Positions 1 through 8,446 of a stretch of 25,081 nucleotides of DNA are shown in pieces. A model generated the notes under the pieces. That model ran no database searches and was not told the origin of the DNA. It worked only from the letters and a program-made list of their open reading frames with translations. The stretch's first letter is position 1. Each line of letters begins with the position of its first letter. Both the position numbers and the translations under genes were made by a program. Origin of the DNA: JBJKRF01 sp046704785 (lineage in GTDB: Bacteria > Chloroflexota > Anaerolineae > Anaerolineales > Villigracilaceae). The DNA is taken from the NCBI GenBank assembly GCA_046704785.1, contig JBJKRF010000143.1, forward strand, positions 1 to 25,081. The letters run 5' to 3'.

Positions 1-80
1 GGGCCCCCCCCCCACCACCACACTAAATCCGCTTTATCCCACTCGTTCCCGAAGAGCCAAGTATCGTTACAGGTGTCTAT

Positions 81-104
81 GGGGATGCTTTTTAAAACAT
101 CCCC
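81..104 (+). other. Stem-loop in the metA leader
   Basis: GGGGATG (81-87) pairs perfectly with CATCCCC (98-104), and the T-rich and A-rich loop arms can pair further. It lies about 60 bases before the metA start. A smaller CCAG/CTGG hairpin follows at about 119-132. Neither matches a SAM riboswitch class that I recognise. A regulatory role in the leader is possible but unproven. Confidence 0.35.
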
Positions 105-164
105 ACGCATTCCCCCATTCCAGGTAACACTGGACGGGGCTTTGGGTCAAACAAGGAACTCAAG

Positions 165-1106
165 ATGCCCGTCAAAATCCCCAGTACACTGCCTGCACGC
201 GAAATCCTTGAAAAGGAGAATGTCTTCGTCATGGGAGAGGACCGCGCTCTTCATCAAGACATCCGCGCCCTGCGCGTTGCCATCCTTAACCTGATGCCCA
301 CCAAAATCGCCACCGAGACGCAACTGTTGCGCCTGCTCGGAAATACCGCGTTACAAGTGGACGTTACCCTGCTACACACGGCCAGCCACGAGGCCAAAAA
401 CACCGATGCCGAACACCTGCTCCAGCATTACCAGACCTTCGAAACCATCCAGAACGAGAAATTCGACGGGCTGATCATTACCGGTGCGCCGGTAGAACGG
501 CTCGATTTTACAGAGGTGGATTACTGGCCCGAACTTTGCCAGGTTATGGACTGGGCCGAGACGAACGTGGTTTCGACCTTCTACATTTGTTGGGGCGCAC
601 AGGCCGGACTCTATCATCACTACGGCATTCCGAAGTATCCCCTATCCGAAAAAATGTTCGGCGTTTTCAAGCATCGCACGCTCGCACCCACCCGACGGCT
701 GTTACGCGGTTTCGACGATGTTTTCCTGGCCCCGCATTCACGCCACACCGAAATCCGTCGGGCTGACATCGAGCGCGTGCCCGATCTCGAAATCCTGGCC
801 GAGTCGGACGAAGCCGGAATCTACATCGTCGGCTCGAAGGATGGACGTCACGTCTTCATCACCGGCCATTCCGAATACGATCCGCTGACCCTCAAATCGG
901 AGTACGACCGGGATGTCAAGAGGGGATTACCCATCAACGTCCCACGCAATTACTTCCCAAACGACGACCCATCCCAACCGCCGCAGGTCCGTTGGCGTGG
1001 TCACGCCAGCCTGTTATATGCCAACTGGCTGAACTATCACGTTTACCAGGTGACCCCTTTCGACCCGCACGATATTCCTACGGGTGCTGTGTACCACGAT
1101 TTTTAG
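165..1106 (+). CDS. metA: Homoserine O-acyltransferase MetA, predicted acetyl-CoA type
   Basis: It activates homoserine by O-acylation, the first dedicated step of methionine synthesis, in the cytoplasm. The 313-residue protein has normal MetA length. The catalytic cysteine is C142 (YICWGAQAG), and H235 and E237 (GHSEYDP) complete the glutamine-amidotransferase-like active site. Residue 111 is Glu in TGAPVER. In this family Glu at 111 favours acetyl-CoA, as in the Bacillus cereus enzyme, and Gly favours succinyl-CoA, as in E. coli. I therefore expect a homoserine O-acetyltransferase despite the usual 'succinyltransferase' label. AAGGA at 153-157 supports the ATG at 165. The gene stands alone and faces the next gene convergently. 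No met riboswitch is recognised upstream. Confidence 0.96.
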   Translation: MPVKIPSTLPAREILEKENVFVMGEDRALHQDIRALRVAILNLMPTKIATETQLLRLLGNTALQVDVTLLHTASHEAKNTDAEHLLQHYQTFETIQNEKFDGLIITGAPVERLDFTEVDYWPELCQVMDWAETNVVSTFYICWGAQAGLYHHYGIPKYPLSEKMFGVFKHRTLAPTRRLLRGFDDVFLAPHSRHTEIRRADIERVPDLEILAESDEAGIYIVGSKDGRHVFITGHSEYDPLTLKSEYDRDVKRGLPINVPRNYFPNDDPSQPPQVRWRGHASLLYANWLNYHVYQVTPFDPHDIPTGAVYHDF

Positions 1107-1140
1107 CCGACGGTAGAAAAGTAAAGCACATCTGCCTTAA

Positions 1141-1172
1141 AACAAAAACCACAGCCAGAAATGGACTGTGGT
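1141..1172 (-). terminator. Rho-independent terminator of the dehydrogenase gene
   Basis: ACCACAG (1148-1154) pairs with CTGTGGT (1166-1172), with extra CC/GG pairing inside. Read on the minus strand, the hairpin begins 10 bases after the stop codon and is followed by TTTTTGTTTT. The position and U-tract fit termination of the minus-strand gene. It may also stop convergent metA transcripts, but the plus-strand U-tract is poor. Confidence 0.8.
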
Positions 1173-1181
1173 CTGTTGTGC

Positions 1182-2297
1182 TTATTTCTGGGGAGTTCCC
1201 CACTCAATCACCGTCTTGATTTCATCCGGCGTATGTTGGTGCAGCACCTTATCGAAATCAGTGTGCGCATGGCGGTCGGTAATCAACCTGGTCACATGGT
1301 CACCCCACCGGAATCTGGCCTGCATCAAATCGTTGACCGCCATCTGGAAGTGGTTGCGCGAAGCGTTGACGCTGCCCACCAAGACCTGATTGCGTAGCAC
1401 CAATTGGCGGATGAGTTCGGCGCCGGGGATTTCCAGCGGGCGGTCGCCACCAGGAATCCCGGTCAGCACGTAAACGCCGTTCGTGTTCAGGGCGTCCAAC
1501 AGATTGAATTCCAGGGCGGCGACACCGGTTGCTTCGAAGATCAAATCCATCGCGCCGAGTTTATCGTCCACTTGATTCGCCGGCACCTTACGCGCGTCTA
1601 CATACTGCCCGCCGATCGTGGTCAGCCATTGGGGGCGGGCCGTGTCGGCGTCAACCACATCCAGGCCGTATACTTCGGCACCGCGCAAGCGCAGCGCCAA
1701 CGCAGCCAGCAATCCGATGGGGCCCAGCCCGGCGACCAGGCACCGCCGGCCAAACAACCAGTTGGGGGTGACACCTGCTTCAGGCAGGCGCGCCTCCTGC
1801 AGGCGTACCGCCTCGTCGATGGCTTTTTCGGCAACCGACAAGGGCTCGCACAACACGCCAACCGGTTCCAGTTCGGAAGGCACGTGCACAACGTATTGCT
1901 CTTTATCGACGACATACTCGGTCTGGTAACCATCCAGGCCCCAGATACCGCGCTCGTGATATTCGCCCGTCTGGCACATATCGGAGCGGTTCATCAAACA
2001 AGGCAGACACTTGCCGCATCCGCGTCGGACGGTGAAAACCGCATAATCGCCGGGATGCACACGGGTCACCTCTGCGCCAACTTCGACGACCTGGCCGAAC
2101 ATCTCGTGCCCGATCACCAGTTCCTTGGCGCCGCTTGGCGCTTCCGAGCGTCCACCCGCAGCTTCCTCCCGGTCGGTACCACAGATGCCAACACGCAATA
2201 CGCGCAGCTTGATTTCGTCGGGGGCAGAGAGTTTCGGTTCAGGGCGTTCCACCAATTGTAAAGTTGTTGTCGTTGGGATCACCGCAATTGCCTTCAT
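1182..2297 (-). CDS. Zinc-dependent glucose 1-dehydrogenase-like medium-chain dehydrogenase
   Basis: This is a medium-chain alcohol dehydrogenase family member of 371 residues. Catalytic zinc ligands are C39 (GICGTD), H64-E65 (GHE) and probably E151 (LCEPLS). The structural zinc site is C94, C97, C100 and C108 in CGKCLPCLMNRSDMC. The Rossmann motif is GLGPIG at 190-195. The segment YHERGIWGLDGYQ around 113-125 and the length resemble archaeal-type glucose/aldose 1-dehydrogenases of the non-phosphorylative Entner-Doudoroff route, so oxidation of a sugar by NAD(P)+ is the best guess. Related polyol or threonine dehydrogenases cannot be excluded. AGGAGG at 2307-2312 supports the ATG at 2297. It appears monocistronic with its own terminator, and no link to its neighbours is evident. 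Confidence 0.85.
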   Translation of the reverse strand: MKAIAVIPTTTTLQLVERPEPKLSAPDEIKLRVLRVGICGTDREEAAGGRSEAPSGAKELVIGHEMFGQVVEVGAEVTRVHPGDYAVFTVRRGCGKCLPCLMNRSDMCQTGEYHERGIWGLDGYQTEYVVDKEQYVVHVPSELEPVGVLCEPLSVAEKAIDEAVRLQEARLPEAGVTPNWLFGRRCLVAGLGPIGLLAALALRLRGAEVYGLDVVDADTARPQWLTTIGGQYVDARKVPANQVDDKLGAMDLIFEATGVAALEFNLLDALNTNGVYVLTGIPGGDRPLEIPGAELIRQLVLRNQVLVGSVNASRNHFQMAVNDLMQARFRWGDHVTRLITDRHAHTDFDKVLHQHTPDEIKTVIEWGTPQK

Positions 2298-2438
2298 CAG
2301 AAATACCTCCTAAGGATAATGAATTCGTCTGTTTCCCTGAAGTTTACGTCCCATTAAAAACATAAGACTGACCCTATGATAACACTTGAGCAAAGAGACC
2401 GACTAAGCAGAGTGAAAAACCGAACGGCTCATCGATTG

Positions 2439-2541
2439 AAAGTGTGCATGTCATTGCGAACAAGCATTCTTCGCGAATGAAGCAATCTCACCTTTTGATG
2501 AAGGAGGCTGCTTCATCGCAGTGACACTCCTCGCACACTTT
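2439..2541. repeat. Imperfect inverted-repeat element (REP/MITE-like)
   Basis: A 103-bp segment in the 309-bp gap between the dehydrogenase and the response regulator folds back on itself. AAAGTGTGC (2439-2447) pairs exactly with GCACACTTT (2533-2541). GTCATTGCGA (2450-2459) pairs 9 of 10 with TCGCAGTGAC (2516-2525). TGAAGCA (2478-2484) pairs with TGCTTCA (2509-2515). The core CATTGCGA...GAAGCAATCTC is the kind of dispersed palindrome I associate with multicopy intergenic repeats in many bacteria. No second copy was seen in this window. The rest of the gap shows no gene. Confidence 0.6.
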
Positions 2542-2606
2542 TCATACATGAGCCAACCGAACAAGGAAAACGTACTTTGGCTTTCCCCGCTGCATGAACT
2601 TGGACT

Positions 2607-3692
2607 TTACTTTTCGCCGGCCACCTTCGCCACCGCTGCCGAACGGGTATGCACGCCCAGCTTCTCGAAGATAGCCTTCAAGTGGCGTTTGACGGTGTTG
2701 GTGGTAATCACCAGTTTCTCGGCAATTTCCTTGTTGGTCAGCCCCAGAGACAATAATTCCAACACTTCGCGTTCACGGTCGGTCAGGGCGTTCAACTCGC
2801 TAAGCGCCTCGCGCGCCACCCGGGCTTCTTCAACGACACGGCGGAATGTGGCCCGGTCGAAGGTCTGCTTTTCGATGTAAGCGGAAACCGCGTGTTCAGT
2901 ATAGATGCGTTGAATCTCCTCCGGTTCGGCGATTCCGCTCACCACGATAGTTGGCACCCCACTGGCGCGTGTGCTGGCAAGCAGTTGATAGCCCTCCAAA
3001 CGCTGGTTGGTGGCTCCCTGGTCCCAGGTGTAGTTGATGGTGCCCTTCAAAGACAGATCGACGACGGCCAGCTTGAACTTTTCCCGGCGCAGGTAGCCCA
3101 ACGCATCCCCGAAACTGGCACAGGCCCGCACGTGAAACCCGGCGTCTTTCAACAGTTCTTCCAGAATACTACGCCAGCCGGCGTCATCTTCCACGACCAA
3201 CGCTCTGGCGCTGGGAGTCTCCGTCGGCCCGGCGCTTTCCACCGCAGGGGTGACGGCAACTTCCGACGTGGAAACCGGCTCCGGGCCGAGTTGTTGCGGC
3301 GCGCTGGCCAATGCACGATAGACGATGTCGCGGAACTGGCTGCGATGAAAGCTTTCTTTGCGTAAAAAGGTAAACGCGCCGTAATCCGTCAGGGCAGTGA
3401 CGGCCAATTCGACGGTGGCAAAACCGGTCAGGAGAATCGTCCGGCAGTTCGGATCAAGGCGGCGCACGGCGTCCAGCACCCGCAAGCCATCGTAGTTGTT
3501 ATGGTCATTGGGAGACAACGAAAGGTCCACCACAGCCAAACGGTGCGGTTGGGCCCTGAGAATCAAGGTCGCCTCGTCGACGCTGCTGGCGATGTCCACT
3601 TCCAGGCCGCAATCTGTAAGGATTTCACTCAGAATCTGCTGCCAGGAATGATCGTCCTCGATGACCAGTGCACGAAAAGCCGGAGAAGTCAT
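2607..3692 (-). CDS. Tandem-receiver response regulator with LuxR/NarL-type HTH
   Basis: The 361-residue protein has two receiver domains and one DNA-binding domain. REC1 (about 6-130) has acidic residues ED at 12-13, phospho-acceptor D56 in AVVDLSL and K112. REC2 (about 162-290) has ED at 168-169, D212 in another AVVDLSL and K275. The C-terminal helix-turn-helix (about 301-358) begins LTDREREVLELLSLG and contains TNKEIAEKL and NTVKRHL, typical of the NarL/LuxR family. A Pro/Thr-rich linker joins the receivers. Its ATG overlaps the kinase stop by four bases, so the two are translationally coupled partners. Two intact phospho-acceptor sites on one regulator are unusual. It lies in the same-strand block as glnA, so nitrogen genes are plausible targets, but nothing proves this. 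Confidence 0.93.
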   Translation of the reverse strand: MTSPAFRALVIEDDHSWQQILSEILTDCGLEVDIASSVDEATLILRAQPHRLAVVDLSLSPNDHNNYDGLRVLDAVRRLDPNCRTILLTGFATVELAVTALTDYGAFTFLRKESFHRSQFRDIVYRALASAPQQLGPEPVSTSEVAVTPAVESAGPTETPSARALVVEDDAGWRSILEELLKDAGFHVRACASFGDALGYLRREKFKLAVVDLSLKGTINYTWDQGATNQRLEGYQLLASTRASGVPTIVVSGIAEPEEIQRIYTEHAVSAYIEKQTFDRATFRRVVEEARVAREALSELNALTDREREVLELLSLGLTNKEIAEKLVITTNTVKRHLKAIFEKLGVHTRSAAVAKVAGEK

Positions 3693-6004
3693 GATTCATC
3701 CTTTACACAAGGCAGCCGGAGCCGAAACGTCGTGCCGTGCTGCCCATCGCTTTCGATGACCACGGAACCTTCCAGGCGCGTCATAAGTGTTTTCACCCAC
3801 CAAAGGCCAAAACCCAGTTTACCAGGGCGGACGTTTGTGCGCCCGGAGAAATCCAACTCGAAGATGCGATCGTGCAATTCCGGCAGAATGCCGGGGCCGC
3901 TATCACTGACGGCAATTTCCACCCACATTGGGCCCGAAACGCCCTGAATGGTAATGACGCCCGTCCCGTGCATTGCATCAGAGGCATTCTCGATCAAATT
4001 CTTGAACACAAACGTCAGGCTCTGGCCCCCTGCGATCACCATGGGCAGATCATCCAGCCCCTCGATTTGAACCTGGATTTCCGACGGCAATTGCGCCGCG
4101 TGGATGGCTTCTGCCACGCGAGGCGCCACATACACATGCTCCAGCCGAATGGGACGCAAATGTGAAAGATTATCCTGTACGATCTGCATGGCTTCCATGG
4201 CGCAATGCTCGATCTCCGTCAGATTATTGGCCAGGTAAGGGTCGGCCTCCAGCGCCGGATGACATTTATCCTGGATGGTCTGCACACGCACCGGAATGGT
4301 GCCCACCTTATTGTTCATGTTATGCAGCAAGTTGGCAGCAATATCGCCTACCGCCGCAAAGGTTTCCGCAATCGAACGCTGCTCTTGTGAGGCGCGCAGC
4401 GCTTGCTGGTGCCCCTCGTTCTGTACTGCCAACGCAGCATAATGCGCCAGGCAGGTCAACACTTTCTTATCCCATTCCGATTCGGCAAAGCGACCCACAT
4501 CGGCATCGGTGCTAAAAACGCTAAAAGCACCAATAGCCTGATTATCGTCTCCAGAAAGCAATGGCACGATCAGAGCCCGCGACCAGCTCTGGGACTCAGC
4601 CAGATCCCGACGATAAAACCGTGGATCCGTCCGGACATCGTGCGCCACGACAGGCTTTTTCAGCAAAACGGCCTGGCCGGTCAGACTCCCCTGGAGCGGA
4701 ATCTCGTCTCCATGACGGTATTCGCCATCCGAAGCGGCCAGTTCCAGCACCTCGTCTTCATTCGACAACCAGATCGCGCTGGACGAAGCATTGAGTAAAT
4801 CGTTGGCAACACGAGCAAGGTGATCGAGCACTTGCTGGTAAGGTTGAGAAAGCAACAATTGCGCCACTTCCTGCAAAGCATCGAGCAAACGCACTTCCTG
4901 GATCGCCGCAACCGCGTACGTCGCCAACGACTGCAACATGTGGCTATCATTTTCAGAGAACGCGCCCGGATGCGGACTTTCCAGATTCAAGACACCTTCC
5001 AGCCGTCCGCTGGCATTGATCAAAGGCACGGCCAGCTCCGAGCGCATTTCCAGGCTGGAGTCGAGCGGATAATAAACGGTAGACCAGGGCTCCTCACGCA
5101 AATCCGCGATCAATAACGGCTGCCGGCTGCGCGCCACGTTCGCCATGATGCTATTCCCATGCAGTGGCAGCATTTCGACCATCGGACGCTCCAGGCATGC
5201 ACCACTGACCGCGCGGGTAATGAGGAACTCGCCGCTTTTGTCCAACAGCCGGAAGATGCCGTATTGAGCGTTGGTCACTTCAAGGGCCAGTTGCAGAATC
5301 GATTCGAGCGTTTCCTCCAGGCGCAAGCGCGATGAAATGAGCATGCCTGCCCGACGTAAACGGCTCAACTCTTCTTCTTTACGCGCCAGGTCTCGCCGGA
5401 TTCCGGCCAGGCGTCGCGTATGGTAAATCGCCATCGCCGCTTGATTGACAAAGTTATCGAGCATGAGCTGCTCGAGGTGAGTAAATTCCCGTTCTTCGTG
5501 CAGGTAAATGTACAAAACACCAACGGCCTGCCCTGCCACAATCAGCGGGAAACATCCCACCGCTTTCACCCCCAGCGCAGCCTGATAAGGATGCACATCC
5601 AAATCGGATTCTTCGTAAGACAAAGTCTTACGCCTGCGCTTGATCGTCCGCATACCGATACCGTCCAGCCGAGGGGCATCATCTGGCGCGATCACCTCCA
5701 AAGGGGGAAAGCGCTGTCCAGGCTCTGCCGAGACGCGCGATTCACTCTCGAAAATGCCGGAGGCCTGATCGTACGTGTAAATAACCGCCGACGAACCCGG
5801 CACAACCCGAATCGCACTTTCGACGATCAACTGAAGGCTCACGTCATTGCTACCGGCGTCACTGGGGCCAATTTGGTTGATCGTCGCACTGATCTGGTTC
5901 AGGCTCGCCAGCGCCTCGAGCAGACGGGGGTCTGTTTCCTCAGAAGGTAAAGAAGTTTGTGGTTTCATAAATCTACGATACCAATTCTTTGCCATTTTTA
6001 CCAC
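3689..6004 (-). CDS. Triple-GAF sensor histidine kinase
   Basis: The 771-residue protein has three GAF-type domains (about 55-200, 230-375 and 385-530), a short coiled region and a C-terminal kinase core. No transmembrane segment is apparent, so it should sense a cytoplasmic cue. The likely phospho-acceptor is H561 in LLHNMNNKVG, an atypical H-box. The ATP-binding domain has an N box (NLIENASDAM, 669-678), G1 (DSGPGI, 701-706) and G2 (GFGLWWVK, 731-738). The start used is GTG at 6004, with AGGTG ten bases upstream. ATG at 5995 is an alternative. It overlaps the response regulator downstream (ATGA) and follows glnA and the LysE-type gene on the same strand. The GAF ligands cannot be predicted from sequence. 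Confidence 0.92.
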   Translation of the reverse strand: MVKMAKNWYRRFMKPQTSLPSEETDPRLLEALASLNQISATINQIGPSDAGSNDVSLQLIVESAIRVVPGSSAVIYTYDQASGIFESESRVSAEPGQRFPPLEVIAPDDAPRLDGIGMRTIKRRRKTLSYEESDLDVHPYQAALGVKAVGCFPLIVAGQAVGVLYIYLHEEREFTHLEQLMLDNFVNQAAMAIYHTRRLAGIRRDLARKEEELSRLRRAGMLISSRLRLEETLESILQLALEVTNAQYGIFRLLDKSGEFLITRAVSGACLERPMVEMLPLHGNSIMANVARSRQPLLIADLREEPWSTVYYPLDSSLEMRSELAVPLINASGRLEGVLNLESPHPGAFSENDSHMLQSLATYAVAAIQEVRLLDALQEVAQLLLSQPYQQVLDHLARVANDLLNASSSAIWLSNEDEVLELAASDGEYRHGDEIPLQGSLTGQAVLLKKPVVAHDVRTDPRFYRRDLAESQSWSRALIVPLLSGDDNQAIGAFSVFSTDADVGRFAESEWDKKVLTCLAHYAALAVQNEGHQQALRASQEQRSIAETFAAVGDIAANLLHNMNNKVGTIPVRVQTIQDKCHPALEADPYLANNLTEIEHCAMEAMQIVQDNLSHLRPIRLEHVYVAPRVAEAIHAAQLPSEIQVQIEGLDDLPMVIAGGQSLTFVFKNLIENASDAMHGTGVITIQGVSGPMWVEIAVSDSGPGILPELHDRIFELDFSGRTNVRPGKLGFGLWWVKTLMTRLEGSVVIESDGQHGTTFRLRLPCVKDES

Positions 6005-6191
6005 TCATTCCAGTCACCTGATGGCTTGTCGGCAGCACCTTTCCATTCTATTGGGAATAATCGTCGACAAATGTCCGGAACGTCTCAACCTACATATTTC
6101 TGTTACCACGGCTCCATGTAGCCATCACGTAGGGGGCCCAAAGAACCACTTGCTATCTTCTCATTATGGCACCAATTGTGGGCGAGTTGCG

Positions 6192-6812
6192 TCAGCGCAT
6201 ATTCTGGGTCAACTGCCAGCCAAGTTGCAGAGCGAACAGCCCCATGGCTGCGCCGCAGGTCAGGTTCAACCAGCGAAAGAATATCGGAGTAATCAAGCGG
6301 CGTCCCCACGCCACCAGTCCTGCCATAAAAAAGCACCACAAGAGCAGACCAAGGAAGAAAGCAGAAAAGAAGATCACATAGTGATACATCTGCGGGGTAC
6401 CCGGAACAACGGCAAAGACCGACGTGCTGACGCTGGCCCAAAAAGCGATCGAGAACGGATTGCTTAACGACAGCACGGCGCCCATTGCCAAATCACTCCG
6501 GCCAGAAGAGGAGGTCGCCTCAGGAATCACGCCATGTCGCGCCTCTTTGATGGACTTCACCGCCAGATAACCCAGGAATCCGATTCCAAGCAGGGAGAGG
6601 CACAAGCGCACAGTCCAGTTTTGGACCAAGGCAGCCGCACCGATAAGCGCCAACGTTGCCCAGGTCGAGTCACCGATCAGCGACCCGATCTGAACAAGCA
6701 GCGCCGGCCAGAACCCGCGAGCGAATCCACGCCGGATGGTTTCTGCCGCCACCACGCCGGGTGGTGCGCAAAAAGTAATCGCAAGAACAAACGACGAAAT
6801 AAACAGAGTCAT
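6192..6812 (-). CDS. LysE/RhtB-family amino acid exporter
   Basis: This hydrophobic protein of 206 residues has about six transmembrane segments, the usual size of the LysE/RhtB family. Members export amino acids such as lysine, arginine, homoserine or threonine. The N-terminus (ITFCAPPGVVAAETIRRGF) corresponds to the family's conserved SPGP...RGLRRGF region, although the usual Ser-Pro-Gly-Pro is replaced by CAPPG. The central Gly-rich GIGFLGYLAVKSIKEAR segment is also typical. The substrate is unknown. It sits between glnA and the histidine kinase on the same strand. Its start lies only 12 bases after the glnA terminator stem, and the ribosome-binding site is weak (AAGG four bases before ATG), so expression may depend on terminator readthrough. 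Confidence 0.82.
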   Translation of the reverse strand: MTLFISSFVLAITFCAPPGVVAAETIRRGFARGFWPALLVQIGSLIGDSTWATLALIGAAALVQNWTVRLCLSLLGIGFLGYLAVKSIKEARHGVIPEATSSSGRSDLAMGAVLSLSNPFSIAFWASVSTSVFAVVPGTPQMYHYVIFFSAFFLGLLLWCFFMAGLVAWGRRLITPIFFRWLNLTCGAAMGLFALQLGWQLTQNMR

Positions 6813-6824
6813 ATGCCTTATAAG

Positions 6825-6850
6825 AAAGACCGAGGGCGACCCTCGGCCTT
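6825..6850 (-). terminator. glnA terminator hairpin
   Basis: AAAGACCGAGGG (6825-6836) pairs with CCCTCGGCCTTT (6840-6851) around a three-base loop, with one wobble position. On the minus strand it ends in TCTTTCTTA, a modest U-rich tail. It lies about 90 bases after the glnA stop and just before the LysE-type start, so it may limit how much glnA transcript continues into the exporter and two-component genes. Confidence 0.65.
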
Positions 6851-6939
6851 TCGATTACATCTTTCCCTGCAAAGACTGTGATTCAGATTACCAATCAAAA
6901 CTCGCTTCGAACGACCGGAGCAGCAGATTGGGTCCGAGA

Positions 6940-8355
6940 CTAAATGTCGAAATACAATGTGAACTCGTATGGATGCGGGCGCAAACGAGCAGGATCCACT
7001 TCATTTTCACGCTTGTAGGCAATGTAAGTTTCGACCAGATCCGCCGTGAAAACATCGCCCTTGAGCAGGAAGTCATGATCAGCTTCAAGTGCATTGAGCA
7101 CGTCTGCCAGGGAACCGGGAACCTGTTTAACTTTCGCCAATTCTTCGGGCGGGAGATCGTACAGATCACGGTCAACCGCATCACCCGGATCAATACGATT
7201 CTGGATGCCATCCAAACCGGCCATCAGCAGCGCGGGGAAGCACAAGTAGGGATTGGCGGAAGGATCGGGCGCGCGGAATTCAACACGTTTGGCTTTGGCG
7301 CTCTTGGAATAGACCGGGATGCGGCAGACAGCCGACCGGTTGCGCTGGGAGTAGGCCAAGTTAACCGGTGCTTCAAAACCGGGCACCAGGCGGCGATAAG
7401 AGTTCGTCGTGGGTGCGGCGAAGGCCAGCAAAGCCGGTGCATGCTTGAGCAAACCGCCAATGTAATACTTTGCCATATCTGACAGACCGGCATACCCGGA
7501 CTCATCAAAGAACAAATTCTTCGTATCGTCCCACAAGCTCTGGTGAACGTGCATCCCGGAGCCATTATCGCCGAACAAGGGTTTCGGCATGAAGGTGGCC
7601 GTCAATCCATTGGCGCGGGCAACGTTCTTCACCAAGTATTTGTACTTTATGACGCTATCCGCCATCTTCAGCAAAGGTGAAAAACGCATGTCGATTTCGC
7701 ATTGGCCGGCGGTGGCTACTTCGTGGTGGTGCACTTCGACATCAACGCCCGCATCGATCAGCGACAGGACAATTTTGCTGCGGATGTCCTGCAATGTATC
7801 TGCAGGCGGTGTGGGGAAGTAACCGCGCTTGGGAGGAATCTGAGCGCCCAGGTTCGGCTTCGAGTCTTCCATCGACTTCCACCAGCCCTCCACGCTATCA
7901 ACGCTGTAAAAACTGGAATTGGTCGAAGTCCCATAGCGCACATCATTGAACAGGAAGAATTCGGCTTCCGGGCCCCAATAACTGGTCTGTGCAATGCCGC
8001 TCTGTTTCAGGTAGGCTTCCGCTTTTCGGGCCACATAACGCGGATCGCGCTCGTAGGGCTGGCGGGTGATCGGGTCGTAAACATCGCAGATAATCACCAG
8101 CGTCGGAACTTCCAGGGTCGGATCTACAAAGGCAGTATCCGGGTCCAGAAGCAACAACATATCGGACTCGTTGATTTCCTTGAAACCCCGAATCGACGAT
8201 CCATCGAACCCAATCCCCTCCTCGAACAGATCTTCCTCCACCGTCGAAGCCGGAAGGCTGAAGTGTTGCCATGTTCCGGGAAGATCAATAAATCGTAAAT
8301 CCACCATTTTGACGTTTTTCGCCATTGCAAGTACATCTTTTACACTTTGTGCCAT
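6940..8355 (-). CDS. glnA: Type I glutamine synthetase, GSI-beta, with adenylylation tyrosine
   Basis: It catalyses ATP-dependent amidation of glutamate with ammonium, as a cytoplasmic dodecamer. The 471-residue length matches E. coli GlnA. Visible motifs are GFDGSSIRGF (49-58), the metal/glutamate ligands in YWGPEAEFFLF (126-136), HHHEVATAGQCEID (209-222), the ATP/metal region GSGMHVHQSLW (265-275) and NRSAVCRIP (339-347). Y399 in DLYDLPPEE is the adenylylation tyrosine, so this enzyme is the expected target of the GlnE encoded at 18323. The open frame extends upstream to 8454, but GGAGGAGG just before 8355 and the conserved MAQSVKDVL start select this ATG. A TATAAT promoter and a perfect palindromic operator lie upstream. 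It is followed by a hairpin and the LysE-type gene. Confidence 0.97.
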   Translation of the reverse strand: MAQSVKDVLAMAKNVKMVDLRFIDLPGTWQHFSLPASTVEEDLFEEGIGFDGSSIRGFKEINESDMLLLLDPDTAFVDPTLEVPTLVIICDVYDPITRQPYERDPRYVARKAEAYLKQSGIAQTSYWGPEAEFFLFNDVRYGTSTNSSFYSVDSVEGWWKSMEDSKPNLGAQIPPKRGYFPTPPADTLQDIRSKIVLSLIDAGVDVEVHHHEVATAGQCEIDMRFSPLLKMADSVIKYKYLVKNVARANGLTATFMPKPLFGDNGSGMHVHQSLWDDTKNLFFDESGYAGLSDMAKYYIGGLLKHAPALLAFAAPTTNSYRRLVPGFEAPVNLAYSQRNRSAVCRIPVYSKSAKAKRVEFRAPDPSANPYLCFPALLMAGLDGIQNRIDPGDAVDRDLYDLPPEELAKVKQVPGSLADVLNALEADHDFLLKGDVFTADLVETYIAYKRENEVDPARLRPHPYEFTLYFDI

Positions 8356-8416
8356 TGGATGACCTCCTCCAAGACTAGATGATTTTTTGGAATATTGCGA
8401 GGGTAATATTGGCCGA

Positions 8417-8446
8417 ATTATAGGCGGGAATAAATAGGCACGTCTA
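8417..8446 (-). promoter_or_regulatory. glnA promoter
   Basis: On the minus strand a perfect -10 TATAAT (8422-8417) lies 18 bases after a -35-like TAGACG (8446-8441). The weak -35 is overlapped by one base at its upstream edge by the palindromic operator, the layout expected of an activator-dependent promoter. A further half-site (ATTACCC on this strand, 8407-8401) lies close to the predicted transcription start, about 50 bases before the ATG. Confidence 0.7.

Noticed and set aside
1..164. SAM riboswitch before metA
   Set aside because: Stem-loops are present, but none of the conserved SAM-I, SAM-II or SAM-IV core sequences could be found.
1404..2261. 285-codon open frame on the plus strand
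   Set aside because: It lies entirely antisense to the dehydrogenase, has no recognisable motif or good RBS, and is explained by GC-rich codon use of the real gene.
5847..6467. 206-codon plus-strand frame across the kinase start and the LysE-type end
   Set aside because: Antisense to two well-supported genes, low complexity and no family pattern.
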